The notes under the pieces are model-generated. The model was given only the letters and a program-made list of their open reading frames with translations. It ran no database searches and was not told the DNA's origin. A DNA stretch of 64,000 bases from Streptomyces sp. 130 (GTDB lineage: Bacteria; Actinomycetota; Actinomycetes; Streptomycetales; Streptomycetaceae): positions 124,001 to 188,000 of the forward strand of contig NZ_VJNO01000006.1 of NCBI RefSeq assembly GCF_007096885.1, given 5' to 3'. The translations under genes and the position numbers were made by a program. Positions 1 to 8,307 of this stretch are shown here, piece after piece (the stretch's first letter is position 1; every line of letters starts with the position of its first letter).

Positions 1-2
1 AC

Positions 3-1154
3 GGCACCCCGGTCGGCTCCGGCTTCGTCCAGGACCCGGTCATCTCGCAGGTCGCGGCCGCGGTCTTCGGCGACGGCACGTTCTTCTTCGTGATCCTCGC
101 CGCCGCCACCGCCCTCGTCCTCTTCCTGGCCGCGAACACCGCGTACAACGGCTTCCCGCTCCTCGGCTCGATCCTCGCCCAGGACCGCTACCTGCCCCGA
201 CAGCTGCACACCCGCGGCGACCGGCTCGCCTTCTCCAACGGCATCGTGCTGCTGGCCGGCGCCGCGATCCTGCTGGTCGTGATCTACGGGGCCGACTCGA
301 CCCGGCTCATCCAGCTGTACATCGTCGGCGTGTTCGTCTCCTTCACGCTCAGCCAGACCGGCATGGTCCGGCACTGGAACCGCCACCTGGCCGTCGAGAA
401 GGACCAGACCAAGCGCCGCCACATGATCCGCTCGCGGGCGATCAACGCCTTCGGCGCCTTCTTCACCGGCCTGGTGCTCGTCGTCGTGCTCGCCACGAAG
501 TTCACCCACGGCGCCTGGGTCGCGCTGCTCGGCATGGTCATCTTCTACGGCACGATGACCGCGATCCGTAAGCACTACGACCGGGTCGCCGAGGAGATCG
601 CCGCCGACGAGACCGCCCCGGACGAGTCGATCCGCCCCTCCCGGGTCCACTCGATCGTCCTGGTCTCCAAGCTCCACCGCCCCACCCTGCGCGCCCTCGC
701 CTACGCCAAGCTGATCCGCACGGACCACCTGGAGGCGCTCTCCATCAGCGTGGACCCGGCCGAGACGAAGGCCCTCAGGGAGGACTGGGAGCGACGCGGC
801 ATCAACGTACCGCTGAAGATCCTCGACTCCCCGTACCGCGAGGTGACCCGCCCGGTCATCGAGTACGTCAAGGGCCTGCGCCGGGAGAGCCCGCGCGATG
901 TGGTGAGCGTCTACATCCCCGAGTACGTCGTCGGGCACTGGTACGAGCACCTGCTGCACAACCAGAGCGCCCTCAGGCTCAAGGGCCGGCTGCTCTTCAC
1001 GCCCGGTGTGATGGTCACCTCGGTCCCGTACCAGCTGGAATCCTCCGAGGCCGCGAAGAAGCGCGCCCGCAAGCGCGCCGACTGGACCGCTCCGGGCTCG
1101 GTGCGCCGGGGCCCGGTGGAGCGCAAGCACAAGGAACCGGCGCCGAAGGGCTGA
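3..1154 (+). CDS. APC-family amino acid/polyamine permease, C-terminal part
   Basis: The gene enters from outside the window and is open in frame from base 3, so only about 383 C-terminal residues are visible. The first part is hydrophobic with several membrane helices and an APC-like segment with NTAYNGFPLL between helices. The last 170 residues are a hydrophilic cytosolic tail (a region containing SIVLVSKLHRPTLRAL) that is typical of the long actinobacterial APC permeases. It should be an inner-membrane symporter; the substrate cannot be read from the sequence. It lies just upstream of the RNA methyltransferase, separated by a strong hairpin. Confidence 0.85.
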   Translation, partial: GTPVGSGFVQDPVISQVAAAVFGDGTFFFVILAAATALVLFLAANTAYNGFPLLGSILAQDRYLPRQLHTRGDRLAFSNGIVLLAGAAILLVVIYGADSTRLIQLYIVGVFVSFTLSQTGMVRHWNRHLAVEKDQTKRRHMIRSRAINAFGAFFTGLVLVVVLATKFTHGAWVALLGMVIFYGTMTAIRKHYDRVAEEIAADETAPDESIRPSRVHSIVLVSKLHRPTLRALAYAKLIRTDHLEALSISVDPAETKALREDWERRGINVPLKILDSPYREVTRPVIEYVKGLRRESPRDVVSVYIPEYVVGHWYEHLLHNQSALRLKGRLLFTPGVMVTSVPYQLESSEAAKKRARKRADWTAPGSVRRGPVERKHKEPAPKG

Positions 1155-1179
1155 GGCCGGGGGCCCTGGAGAGTGGTCG

Positions 1180-1229
1180 GCGGCCGGACGACACCCACGT
1201 AGACTCGTAGGTTGTTGTCGTCCGGCCGC
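1180..1229. terminator. Long hairpin between permease and methyltransferase genes
   Basis: A perfect 14-bp inverted repeat pairs 1180-1193 with 1216-1229 around a 22-nt loop. It begins 26 nt after the permease stop and lies just upstream of the methyltransferase start. No U-tract follows, as is usual in Streptomyces. It probably ends permease transcription and could also act as a leader structure. Confidence 0.6.
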
Positions 1230-1265
1230 GGGCCGTCCCCCTTCCCTCCCTGGAGCCATCCCCTC

Positions 1266-2621
1266 ATGCAGAACGAATCCACGTCGCCGCAGACCGGGGA
1301 GACACAGCCGGAGTCCCTGGTCGGGCGGGAGTACGAGGTCGAGGTCGGCCCGGTCGCGCACGGCGGCCACTGCATCGCCCGCACGGACGAGGGCCGGGTG
1401 CTGTTCGTCCGCCACACCCTGCCGGGCGAGAAGGTGGTCGCCCGGATCACCGACGGCTCCGAGGACTCGCGCTTCCTGCGCGCGGACGCGGTGGAGATCA
1501 TCGAGGCGTCCAAGGACCGGGTGCCGGCCCCCTGCCCGTTCGCGGGGCCCGGCAAGTGCGGCGGCTGCGACTGGCAGCACGCCAAGCCGGGCGCCCAGCG
1601 CCGCCTCAAGGGCGAGGTCGTCGCCGAACAGCTCCAGCGCCTCGCGGGCCTCACCCCGGAGGAGGCCGGCTGGGACGGCACGGTCATGCCGGCCGAGGGC
1701 GACAAGCTCCCCGCGGGCGAGGTGCCCGCCTGGCGCACCCGCGTCCAGTACGCGATCGACGAGGACGGCCGGGTCGGGCTGCGCAAGCACCGCTCGCACG
1801 ACATCGAGATCATCGACCACTGCATGATCGCCGCGCCCGGGGTCTCCGAGCTGGGCGTCGAGCAGCAGGACTGGCCGCGGATGGCCGCGGTGGAGGCCAT
1901 CGCCGCCACCGGCTCCCACGACCGCCAGGTCATCCTGACCCCCCGCCCGGGCGGCCGTCTGCCCCTGGTCGAGCTCGACAAGCCGGTCTCCGTCCTCCGC
2001 GTGGACGAGCGAGACGGCGGAGTGCACCGGGTCCACGGCCGCGGCTTCGTCCGCGAACGCGCCGACGACCGCACGTACCGCGTCGGCTCGGGCGGCTTCT
2101 GGCAGGTCCACCCGCAGGCCGCGAACACCCTGGTCCGCGCGGTCATGCAGGGCCTCCTGCCCCGTAAGAACGACACCGCCCTCGACCTCTACTGCGGCGT
2201 CGGCCTCTTCGCCGGCGCCATCGGCCAGCGCATCGGCGAGAAGGGCGCGGTCCTCGGCATCGAGTCCGGCAAGCGCGCGGTCGAGGACGCCCGCCACAAC
2301 CTGGCCGACCTGGACCGCGTCCGCATCGAACACGGCAAGGTCGACCAGGTCCTGCCCCGCACCGGCATCACCGAATGCGACCTCATCGTCCTGGACCCGC
2401 CCCGCGCGGGCGCCGGCAAGTCCACGGTGAAGCAGCTCGTCGCGCTGGGCGCCCGCCGGATCGCCTACGTCGCCTGCGACCCGGCGGCGCTGGCGCGGGA
2501 CCTGGGGTACTTCCGGGACGGGGGGTACCGGGTGCGGACGCTGCGGGCGTTCGATCTGTTCCCGATGACCCACCATGTCGAGTGCGTCGCGATCCTTGAG
2601 CCTGCTGGAAAGGGCCGCTGA
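1266..2621 (+). CDS. TRAM-domain class I SAM-dependent RNA (uracil-C5) methyltransferase
   Basis: A 451-residue RNA methyltransferase of the TrmA/RlmCD family, which transfers methyl from SAM to C5 of uridine in rRNA or tRNA. An N-terminal TRAM domain (about residues 20-75) is followed by a cysteine cluster, CPFAGPGKCGGCDWQH, expected to bind a 4Fe-4S cluster. The SAM site is LDLYCGVGLFAGAIG, and the C-terminal motifs are LDPPRAGAGKS and AYVACDPAAL with the nucleophilic cysteine. The ATG at 1266 is preferred over an upstream in-frame start at 1212 that falls in the hairpin. The gene end is the attachment point of the following accretion zone: its stop lies inside a repeat found again at 10716 and 12100. 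Confidence 0.9.
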   Translation: MQNESTSPQTGETQPESLVGREYEVEVGPVAHGGHCIARTDEGRVLFVRHTLPGEKVVARITDGSEDSRFLRADAVEIIEASKDRVPAPCPFAGPGKCGGCDWQHAKPGAQRRLKGEVVAEQLQRLAGLTPEEAGWDGTVMPAEGDKLPAGEVPAWRTRVQYAIDEDGRVGLRKHRSHDIEIIDHCMIAAPGVSELGVEQQDWPRMAAVEAIAATGSHDRQVILTPRPGGRLPLVELDKPVSVLRVDERDGGVHRVHGRGFVRERADDRTYRVGSGGFWQVHPQAANTLVRAVMQGLLPRKNDTALDLYCGVGLFAGAIGQRIGEKGAVLGIESGKRAVEDARHNLADLDRVRIEHGKVDQVLPRTGITECDLIVLDPPRAGAGKSTVKQLVALGARRIAYVACDPAALARDLGYFRDGGYRVRTLRAFDLFPMTHHVECVAILEPAGKGR

Positions 2622-2632
2622 CCTGCTGTTTT
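2618..2632. repeat. Short repeat CTGACCTGCTGTTTT, copy 1
   Basis: The 15-mer CTGACCTGCTGTTTT overlaps the methyltransferase stop codon. An identical copy lies at 12100-12114 and a one-mismatch copy at 10716-10730. The three copies mark edges of the accretion zone and may be old attachment cores. Confidence 0.55.
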
Positions 2633-2660
2633 AGCGAGTGTGCGTTATGTGCGCTGTGTG

Positions 2661-2683
2661 CGTTACGGGCGATATCTTGACGC
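2661..2683. repeat. 23-bp direct repeat, left copy
   Basis: A 23-bp sequence beginning CGTTACGGGCGATATC is repeated exactly at 10856-10878. Both copies sit at the same distance downstream of a methyltransferase 3' end. Both are followed by several TGACGC units and then CTGATGGG. They bound about 8.2 kb of accessory DNA. Confidence 0.75.
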
Positions 2684-2857
2684 ATATTCGACGCACGATC
2701 GGCCCTTCTGACGCACGTTTGACGCACGCCCTGATGGGTCATCAGGCACTTGCCTCCGCTTCTGATGGTGTAACAGGTGTGGCAGGTGGGGGCTCAATCT
2801 TGATAACTCTCTGTGGCGGAGCCGGTGTCGTGTAGCGGCTCTGGGGGGGGTGCCCCT

Positions 2858-3076
2858 ATGTCTTTGGTCAAGGTGGTCGGGTCGGTGTCGGGTGGGTCTG
2901 GCAGTGTGGCTGTCGTGAGTGATGATGTGTCTGTTCGCGGGTCTGCTGGTGAGGGCATGCGTCCGTGCGACTTTTGTGGTCACCCGGTCGTGATCGACTC
3001 GATCGACGAGCGTGACTGCCCGGTGTGTGGCGAGGGTGCTGAGGTTCAGCCCGAAGTAGCCGGCTGGGGTTCGTAG
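2858..3076 (+). CDS. Small zinc-ribbon-like protein, possibly cut by IS110
   Basis: A possible 72-residue protein starts at an ATG after a G-rich stretch. It contains two paired-cysteine knuckles, CDFCGHP and CPVCGEG, about 17 residues apart, as in small zinc ribbons. Its last 10 codons overlap the end of the IS110 transposase gene on the other strand, so the original C-terminus may have been replaced by the insertion. No family is recognised. The Cys pattern is the main reason to keep it; codon use is poorer in the first 35 residues. Confidence 0.35.
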   Translation: MSLVKVVGSVSGGSGSVAVVSDDVSVRGSAGEGMRPCDFCGHPVVIDSIDERDCPVCGEGAEVQPEVAGWGS

Positions 3077-4236
3077 AAGGTTCCGTCGCGGAGCATCGCG
3101 AAGAGGACGTCGGCCCGTCGTCTGGCGAGGCAGAGCAGGGCTTGGGTGTGGTGTTTGCCCTGGGCGATCTTCTTGTCGTAGTAGGCCCTGGAGGTCGGGT
3201 CGCCCAGTGCGGCGAACGCGGAGAGGAAGAATGCCCGTTTGAGCTGCTTGTTTCCTCTCCTGGACGGTTGCTCGCCGCGGATCGACGAGCCCGAGCTGCG
3301 GGTCGCCGGGGCCAGACCGGCGTAGGCGGCGAGGTGGGCGGCGGAGGGGAAGCTGGATCCGTCGCCGACGCCGATGAGGATCCTTGCTCCGGTCCTGACG
3401 CCGATCCCCGGCATGGAGGTCAGGACCTTCGAAAGAGGGAGTGCCTCCAGCAGTTCCTCGATCCTCGCGGCTAGCAGTTTCCGCTGGTCAAGCACCGCTT
3501 GGAGCGAGCCGGCGAGGCTGGGAACGATCAGCGCGGCCGCGTCCGTGCCCGGGACGACGACGGTCTGCTCGTCCAGCGCGGTGAAGATGTCCTCGACCAG
3601 GCGCTCGGCCATCCGCAGAGCCTTCGGACGTATGAGTGTCACCAGCCTGCGGCGTCCGGCCTTGCGGATCTGGGCCGGAGAGCCGAACTGGTCGAGGAGC
3701 TTGAGGACGGCCGGGTGCTGCACTCTCGGGCCCAAGACCCGCTCCAGCGACGGGTGGATCTGCGTGAGCAGGCCCCGCAGCCGGTTGCTGATGCGGGTCG
3801 CTTCCCCGGCCAGGTCGTCGTCGAAGCCGACGATCATCTCCAGCTCGGCGATGGTCTCGTCCTCGAGATCGACCGAGCGGAGCGTGTGCGGCATGACGCG
3901 GGCCGCGTCCGCGATGACGAACGCGTCCCGGGCATCGGTCTTGGCCTCACCCGGATAGAGATCGGCGATCCGCCGCATCGTCAGCCCCGGCAGATAGGCG
4001 ACCGGGCAGCCCATGTCCCGGGCCACCGCCAGCGGAAGGGCTCCGATCGAGGCCGCCTGATCGACGACCACGAGCACGGTTCCGTGCTTGGCCTGCAGCT
4101 TACCGAAGACCTCGCGGAGCTTCGGTTCGCTGTTGGGCAGCCGTTTGTCGAACGCCTTCTTCCCGGCCGGCGTGACAGCGGTGGCGTGGTGTTCGCCTTT
4201 GCCGAGGAAAGCGCCGATCTCGCTGACGTCAATCAC
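3046..4236 (-). CDS. IS110-family transposase, first catalytic Asp apparently lost
   Basis: A 396-residue transposase of the IS110/IS116/IS902 group. The N-terminal DEDD-type domain includes TDARDAFVIADAAR, which carries two of the acidic residues, and VVVDQAASIG. The C-terminal Transposase_20 domain contains SMPGIGVRTGARIL and AYAGLAPATRSSG. The GTG at 4236 gives the usual start VIDVSEIGAFLG. Relatives known to me read FLGLDVGK here, while this copy reads FLGKGE, as if four codons including the first catalytic aspartate were deleted. IS110 elements lack terminal inverted repeats, so the element ends cannot be fixed; the element lies within about 3040-4400. Confidence 0.85.
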   Translation of the reverse strand: MIDVSEIGAFLGKGEHHATAVTPAGKKAFDKRLPNSEPKLREVFGKLQAKHGTVLVVVDQAASIGALPLAVARDMGCPVAYLPGLTMRRIADLYPGEAKTDARDAFVIADAARVMPHTLRSVDLEDETIAELEMIVGFDDDLAGEATRISNRLRGLLTQIHPSLERVLGPRVQHPAVLKLLDQFGSPAQIRKAGRRRLVTLIRPKALRMAERLVEDIFTALDEQTVVVPGTDAAALIVPSLAGSLQAVLDQRKLLAARIEELLEALPLSKVLTSMPGIGVRTGARILIGVGDGSSFPSAAHLAAYAGLAPATRSSGSSIRGEQPSRRGNKQLKRAFFLSAFAALGDPTSRAYYDKKIAQGKHHTQALLCLARRRADVLFAMLRDGTFYEPQPATSG

Positions 4237-4414
4237 ACGCGTCCTCCGGTCGTTCCTGCCCGGCCGTCCCACGGCACCGATCGCCACATCCACATTACGA
4301 AGAGCCTCCCGACCTGCGAAAAGGCCGGTGGTCATGCCCCTAATCAGCGGTCTGTCGATGCCTCCGGAGCTGGTGACACCCCCCCCAGGCCATGCGTTCG
4401 ACAGGGGGAGAAAG

Positions 4415-5116
4415 TCATGCCAACTCCGGAGGCCAGGCGCCCCATTGCGGGGCCACCAAGAAGGTAATGGGGGGGACGATCGTGACGGTGTGGCCCGGGT
4501 CGTCCGGCGCGAACCCGTCCTTGATCAACCATGTGGCGATGTTCGTCAGGTCCTCCGCCGTGAAACGGACGCTGTCGTGAGGGACGCGCCGGTCCAGCCA
4601 GGTCGGGATGTCCGCAGCCTGGATCAGGACCGTCCCGTCGGCGTTGAACTCCGGCGAGATGGTCGGCCCCTCCCAGACCGGCAGCCCGTCCCGGTAGATC
4701 ACCAACTTGTGCCGCCAGGCCCGGACGCGGCCGAGCTGGGCGCAGCAGTTCCCGTCGGGCTGGATGAGGACGCTCGCCGTCGAGTTGTCGTCCAGGACCC
4801 GCGACCAGTCGACTTGCAGCAGCACATCCGCCTGGGCGACGGTCCCGCCGTCGCGGTCGATGATGGCCGCCTGGTGGCTCGCGCAGCCAACTGCCATGGG
4901 TGGGCACTCCTCACGCCGAAGGTGCCCGGCCCGCCCACAACCAGCGGCCCCGCAAGGGTAAGTCGGTCCTTCCTCGCACAAGCGGTCGCACTCTGCGAGC
5001 GTGCCGTCCAGGAGAGAACTCCGGATCGTGTGCGTGTGACTGAAAGTCGCGGCCCCATAGGACAAGATCAGGCCACGACCAAAAGCGATCGTTGGTCTCC
5101 TGAAGGCATCAGCCAT
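4415..5116 (-). pseudogene. Truncated phage minor tail protein
   Basis: The central part (QVDWSRVLDDNSTASVLI, RAWRHKLVIYRDGLPVWEGP, DIPTWLDRRVP, WLIKDGFAPDDPGHTV) matches my memory of siphophage minor tail or baseplate-type proteins of actinophages. These are normally several hundred residues longer. The frame stops soon after the beta-rich domain, about 30 nt from the IS110 side, so the C-terminus was probably removed by that insertion. The start is uncertain; an ATG at 5116 with AGGGTGA upstream is used. It is an isolated prophage fragment with no other phage gene next to it. Confidence 0.55.
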
Positions 5117-5245
5117 AAGGTCACCCTGGTTGGCATGTGACAGGGACATGGTAGTCCGTTGGGTGCACATGCAGCTGCGGAGGGAGGGGAAGCACCCCCC
5201 TTCCGTACAGTCGGCCTCAACTCAGCAAACAGAATGGGAAGCACT

Positions 5246-5683
5246 GTGAAATCTCTCTACGCGCGTTCAACTTCCCTGAAGCCATCGATTCGCCGAGCCG
5301 CAGTGGTGCTGTTCAGTGCCGTGACAGTTATCGGCATATTCAGCAGTCCCGCACAGGCGGGCAGTTACACCAGTTACATGAAGGGGGTGCAACCGGGTTT
5401 TGAGTCCACCCGCTGGAGGGAGGAAACCTCTGCCACAACGACGACCATCAAGTTCACCGGCTGCACCAGCGACGGCAGCGTCGTGAACGTCACCATGGCG
5501 AAGGACATCGGCGGCGCTCCCGACACCTACTACACCAAGGCCGCGTACACAAAGTGCCTGGAGAGTAGCACTTCGACCTCCACGGGCACGTGGAATGACC
5601 ACGGGGCCGGCAGTTACTACTTCATCGTCAACGATGGTGGCTTCAGTGTCGTCTCGGTCAAAAGCTTGACCGTCTCTTGGTGA
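5246..5683 (+). CDS. Small secreted protein with signal peptide
   Basis: A 145-residue exported protein. It has a basic N-terminus, a hydrophobic core (AAVVLFSAVTVIGIFSS) and an Ala-x-Ala site (PAQAG) near residue 40. The mature part of about 105 residues is rich in Thr and Ser and holds two cysteines. The GTG at 5246 with GGGAAG upstream is chosen; ATG 5234 is an alternative. A hairpin follows, then genes for an ABC transporter. This is the layout of actinobacterial bacteriocin loci of the lactococcin-972 type, but the mature sequence does not clearly belong to that family. The lower GC of this block suggests transfer. Confidence 0.7.
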   Translation: MKSLYARSTSLKPSIRRAAVVLFSAVTVIGIFSSPAQAGSYTSYMKGVQPGFESTRWREETSATTTTIKFTGCTSDGSVVNVTMAKDIGGAPDTYYTKAAYTKCLESSTSTSTGTWNDHGAGSYYFIVNDGGFSVVSVKSLTVSW

Positions 5684-5692
5684 TTGCACTCT

Positions 5693-5724
5693 CCCCGGCC
5701 GCCCGCCCACTCGGACGGCCGGGG
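5693..5724. terminator. Hairpin between secreted protein and ABC genes
   Basis: CCCCGGCCG at 5693-5701 pairs with CGGCCGGGG at 5716-5724 (9 bp, 14-nt loop). It starts about 10 nt after the stop of the secreted protein gene and may lower expression of the transporter genes relative to the peptide. Confidence 0.65.
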
Positions 5725-5756
5725 CCTGCTCTGTTCTGTCGATGAGGGTCACTTTC

Positions 5757-6506
5757 ATGCCGTTGCACTACCAGTCCTGCACGTTCCGCTACAACCGTAG
5801 AAAACGCCCAGTCATCGACGAACTCGAACTGCGGTTTTCACCGGGCAACACCGTGCTCCTTGGCCCGAACGGAGCGGGCAAAAGTACGCTGCTCGCGCTG
5901 GGAGCGAGCGCAAACGCCCCCCAGAGCGGGGAGGTCCGCTTCGGGGATTTGCGATCAACGAACAGGAAGAGCCTGTCCACCTACCGCCGCAAGGTGTCCT
6001 GGCTCCCCCAGCGGAGCTCCACTCTCCCCGGACTGACATGCCGGGAACAGGTCGCGTATGTTGGATGGCTCAAAGGGATGCGTGAGCGAGACGCCTGGCG
6101 AGCCGCTCCAGCAGTAATTGAACGCGTCGGGCTCACAGCGAAGATGAAGGACAAGGTAAACACCTTGTCCGGAGGTCAGCAGCAGCGATTGGCGATTGCC
6201 CAGGCTCTCGTTCACGGTGCGGAACTGCTTCTACTTGACGAGCCCACCGTCGGCCTCGACCCCACTCAGCGCCGTCGCTTCCACGATCTTCTCGTGGAGC
6301 TTCGTGGGGCGGTGCATGTGATCGTGTCCACCCACGATATTGGAGATCTGGACGACGCCTTCGACGAGGTAGTGGTATTGGAAGGCGGTGTACCCCGATT
6401 CCAAGGAAGTGTAGCTGTGTTCGAAAGTCACGCTTCCATCGGGAGCGCCCCTGGCCGGCGCTTGGAAAGCGCATATTCGGCACTGCTGGGATCGGTGGAA
6501 CAGTGA
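5757..6506 (+). CDS. ABC transporter ATP-binding protein
   Basis: A 249-residue ABC ATPase with all core motifs: Walker A GPNGAGKST, signature LSGGQQQR, Walker B LLLLDEP and an H-loop in STHD. The ATG at 5757 has GAGGG 8 nt upstream; an in-frame ATG at 5742 lacks a site. The next gene starts within its stop codon, so it is translationally coupled to the two membrane proteins and should energise them. Likely roles are export of the upstream secreted protein or a related peptide, or self-protection against it. Confidence 0.92.
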   Translation: MPLHYQSCTFRYNRRKRPVIDELELRFSPGNTVLLGPNGAGKSTLLALGASANAPQSGEVRFGDLRSTNRKSLSTYRRKVSWLPQRSSTLPGLTCREQVAYVGWLKGMRERDAWRAAPAVIERVGLTAKMKDKVNTLSGGQQQRLAIAQALVHGAELLLLDEPTVGLDPTQRRRFHDLLVELRGAVHVIVSTHDIGDLDDAFDEVVVLEGGVPRFQGSVAVFESHASIGSAPGRRLESAYSALLGSVEQ

Positions 6507-7738
6507 TCTCGCTCGGAAATATCCGCGCCTCGTCAGCCCCCTGGCTGCTCATACCGGCCGCACTCTATATGAGCAGTTACGTCGGCGGAGACAACTTCTG
6601 GGGCGATCACAACTACGGCCCAGCCTCAGGTGAATTCGCCGCCTGGGGGATCACCGTGATCACACCGGCAGTTGCCGGATCCGCCGCCTGGGAGGCCGGC
6701 CGCCAGAAGGTACTCGGAGGCATCCGGGAAACCAGTGCACGCAATGTCGTGCAACAGTGGCTCTGGGCAATCCGACCTGTCATGGCCCTGCATCTGACCC
6801 TCGTTGCCGCCGCAATCGCCTTGGCCAAGCTCACGGTCGGCGTTTGGCCCGCCGGTGCCGGTCTGCTCGCCGTTGCGCACTTGCTCGTACTCCCCTGCGG
6901 CTGGATGATCATTGGCTGGGTAGTGGGACTGTTCTGCCCCCGGGCCGTTGCAGCACCGGCTGTCGCAGTTGGGACTTGGGCATGGCTGGCTGTTCCCCCC
7001 TCAATAAGCTCCCCTTCGTGGCGTCACCTGACTGGCTTCGAGACCGAAGGCTCTACTCTGACCGATACCCTTGATCCGCTTGTCTACTTCATTCCGTGGC
7101 TGGTCACGGCCGGGTTCGCAGGGGCTCTGCTTCTCATGGCCGGGGCACGACGCAGACCATGGCTCGTAGCTGCCAGCGCAGCACTCGTCGTAGGGACGCT
7201 CCTCGGCGGACGCAGCCTTGTAGCGGACTGGGGATTCAGCCCTCTGACAAAAGCTCGCCTCGGCCACACAGTGTGCATCGGCAGAGAACCTGCAGTCTGC
7301 GTGCCCGAAGAGTACGAAACCGATGCAGCAAAAATCCGCCTTCAAGCCTTGCCCGCCCTGAAGGCGCTAGGTGGCAGCGGGGTTCCCTTTCCCATGGCTT
7401 TGCGGTTGGCCTCTGCTGATCTCCCAGCAGAACCGGGCACTTGGCCTCTCTACTGGTCGCCAGATACCTCCCTTGAGCAACTCGATATCGACCTCGCTCG
7501 GTCTGCAGTCACTGGCACAGCAGCGTTGCACGGAGTGCGTGACTGTCGGCAACCATCGATCGCAGCAACTTGGGCTCTACTGAAGGTGGGGGTGAACGAG
7601 AAGAAAGTGCAGGAAAGCACTACTCCCCAGGAGTGGGCGCAATTGCTGCGCATTCGCGAACTGTCGGCTAAACAGCAGGCAAAATGGTTCACATCAACGG
7701 TTCAGGACCAAACACACTGTGTGGCAGGCATTACGTGA
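6503..7738 (+). CDS. Membrane protein with large extracytoplasmic C-terminal domain
   Basis: A 411-residue protein with six or seven predicted helices in the first 230 residues. A soluble C-terminal part of about 180 residues carries four cysteines (VCIGREPAVC, RDC, THC), so it probably lies outside the membrane. The GTG start overlaps the stop of the ATPase (GTGA), and its own stop overlaps the start of the next membrane gene. It is therefore the probable permease half of the ABC system. No family is recognised. Codon use is less GC-biased than in flanking chromosomal genes. Confidence 0.75.
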   Translation: MISLGNIRASSAPWLLIPAALYMSSYVGGDNFWGDHNYGPASGEFAAWGITVITPAVAGSAAWEAGRQKVLGGIRETSARNVVQQWLWAIRPVMALHLTLVAAAIALAKLTVGVWPAGAGLLAVAHLLVLPCGWMIIGWVVGLFCPRAVAAPAVAVGTWAWLAVPPSISSPSWRHLTGFETEGSTLTDTLDPLVYFIPWLVTAGFAGALLLMAGARRRPWLVAASAALVVGTLLGGRSLVADWGFSPLTKARLGHTVCIGREPAVCVPEEYETDAAKIRLQALPALKALGGSGVPFPMALRLASADLPAEPGTWPLYWSPDTSLEQLDIDLARSAVTGTAALHGVRDCRQPSIAATWALLKVGVNEKKVQESTTPQEWAQLLRIRELSAKQQAKWFTSTVQDQTHCVAGIT

Positions 7739-8307
7739 AGCTCTACTTCAACGTCGTACGGCGCTGGTGGACCGTGCTGGTGGCCACTGCGTTGCTCGGT
7801 CTGGTCTCCTGGAGCCTCGGTGGCACCGAAATTCCCGTCCCTGGCTTCATAGGCGGCATGGTTAGCATGCGCGTTGAGTACTTCGCTCCCCTACTGGTCA
7901 TCGTCGCTGTCCTGTACTGCCTCGAACGTCGGCTGGAAGCTCCGGAGAGCACCGCGGCTGTGCGCCTGAGACGCTGGGATCTGGCCGCGGTTTCCCTCAC
8001 AGCATTCCTCGGTCATGTGCTCGGCCTTTTCGTGGGCATGGACATACCTCGAAACCTGATGCTTCTCCTCGCTCTCGCTCTACTCGTTCGACAGTTCAGT
8101 AACGAGGCGGCAGCAGGCGGCGCCTGTCTACTGTTCCTACTCGCTACTGCTACCCTCGGCCGCTATCACCGGCCCTCGGGCCAGCCGACAGGCCAATGGT
8201 GGGCTCTTCCCCTCTACCCGCCTGGGAGTCTGACCGCTTGGGCAGTGACTCTGGCCATCTTCGGCTGCGGGCTGCTGTCGTCGGGTCGGAGCAGACGGCT
8301 CCGCTAG
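7735..8307 (+). CDS. Small integral membrane protein, second ABC permease candidate
   Basis: A 190-residue protein that is mostly hydrophobic, with five or six helices, short loops and an Arg-rich tail. The GTG start overlaps the preceding stop (GTGA). Its TAG stop sits exactly at the left end of the IS701-like element, in the CTAG that this IS family often targets. The stop is therefore probably native, but an IS-derived early end cannot be excluded. It is likely the second membrane subunit of the ABC system. Confidence 0.7.
   Translation: MKLYFNVVRRWWTVLVATALLGLVSWSLGGTEIPVPGFIGGMVSMRVEYFAPLLVIVAVLYCLERRLEAPESTAAVRLRRWDLAAVSLTAFLGHVLGLFVGMDIPRNLMLLLALALLVRQFSNEAAAGGACLLFLLATATLGRYHRPSGQPTGQWWALPLYPPGSLTAWAVTLAIFGCGLLSSGRSRRLR

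Noticed and set aside
2638..2835. Short plus-strand frame after the methyltransferase (MCVMCAVCVTGD...)
   Set aside because: It is made from the repeat-rich downstream region that recurs at 10806-10930, where the frame is not conserved; non-coding repeat DNA.
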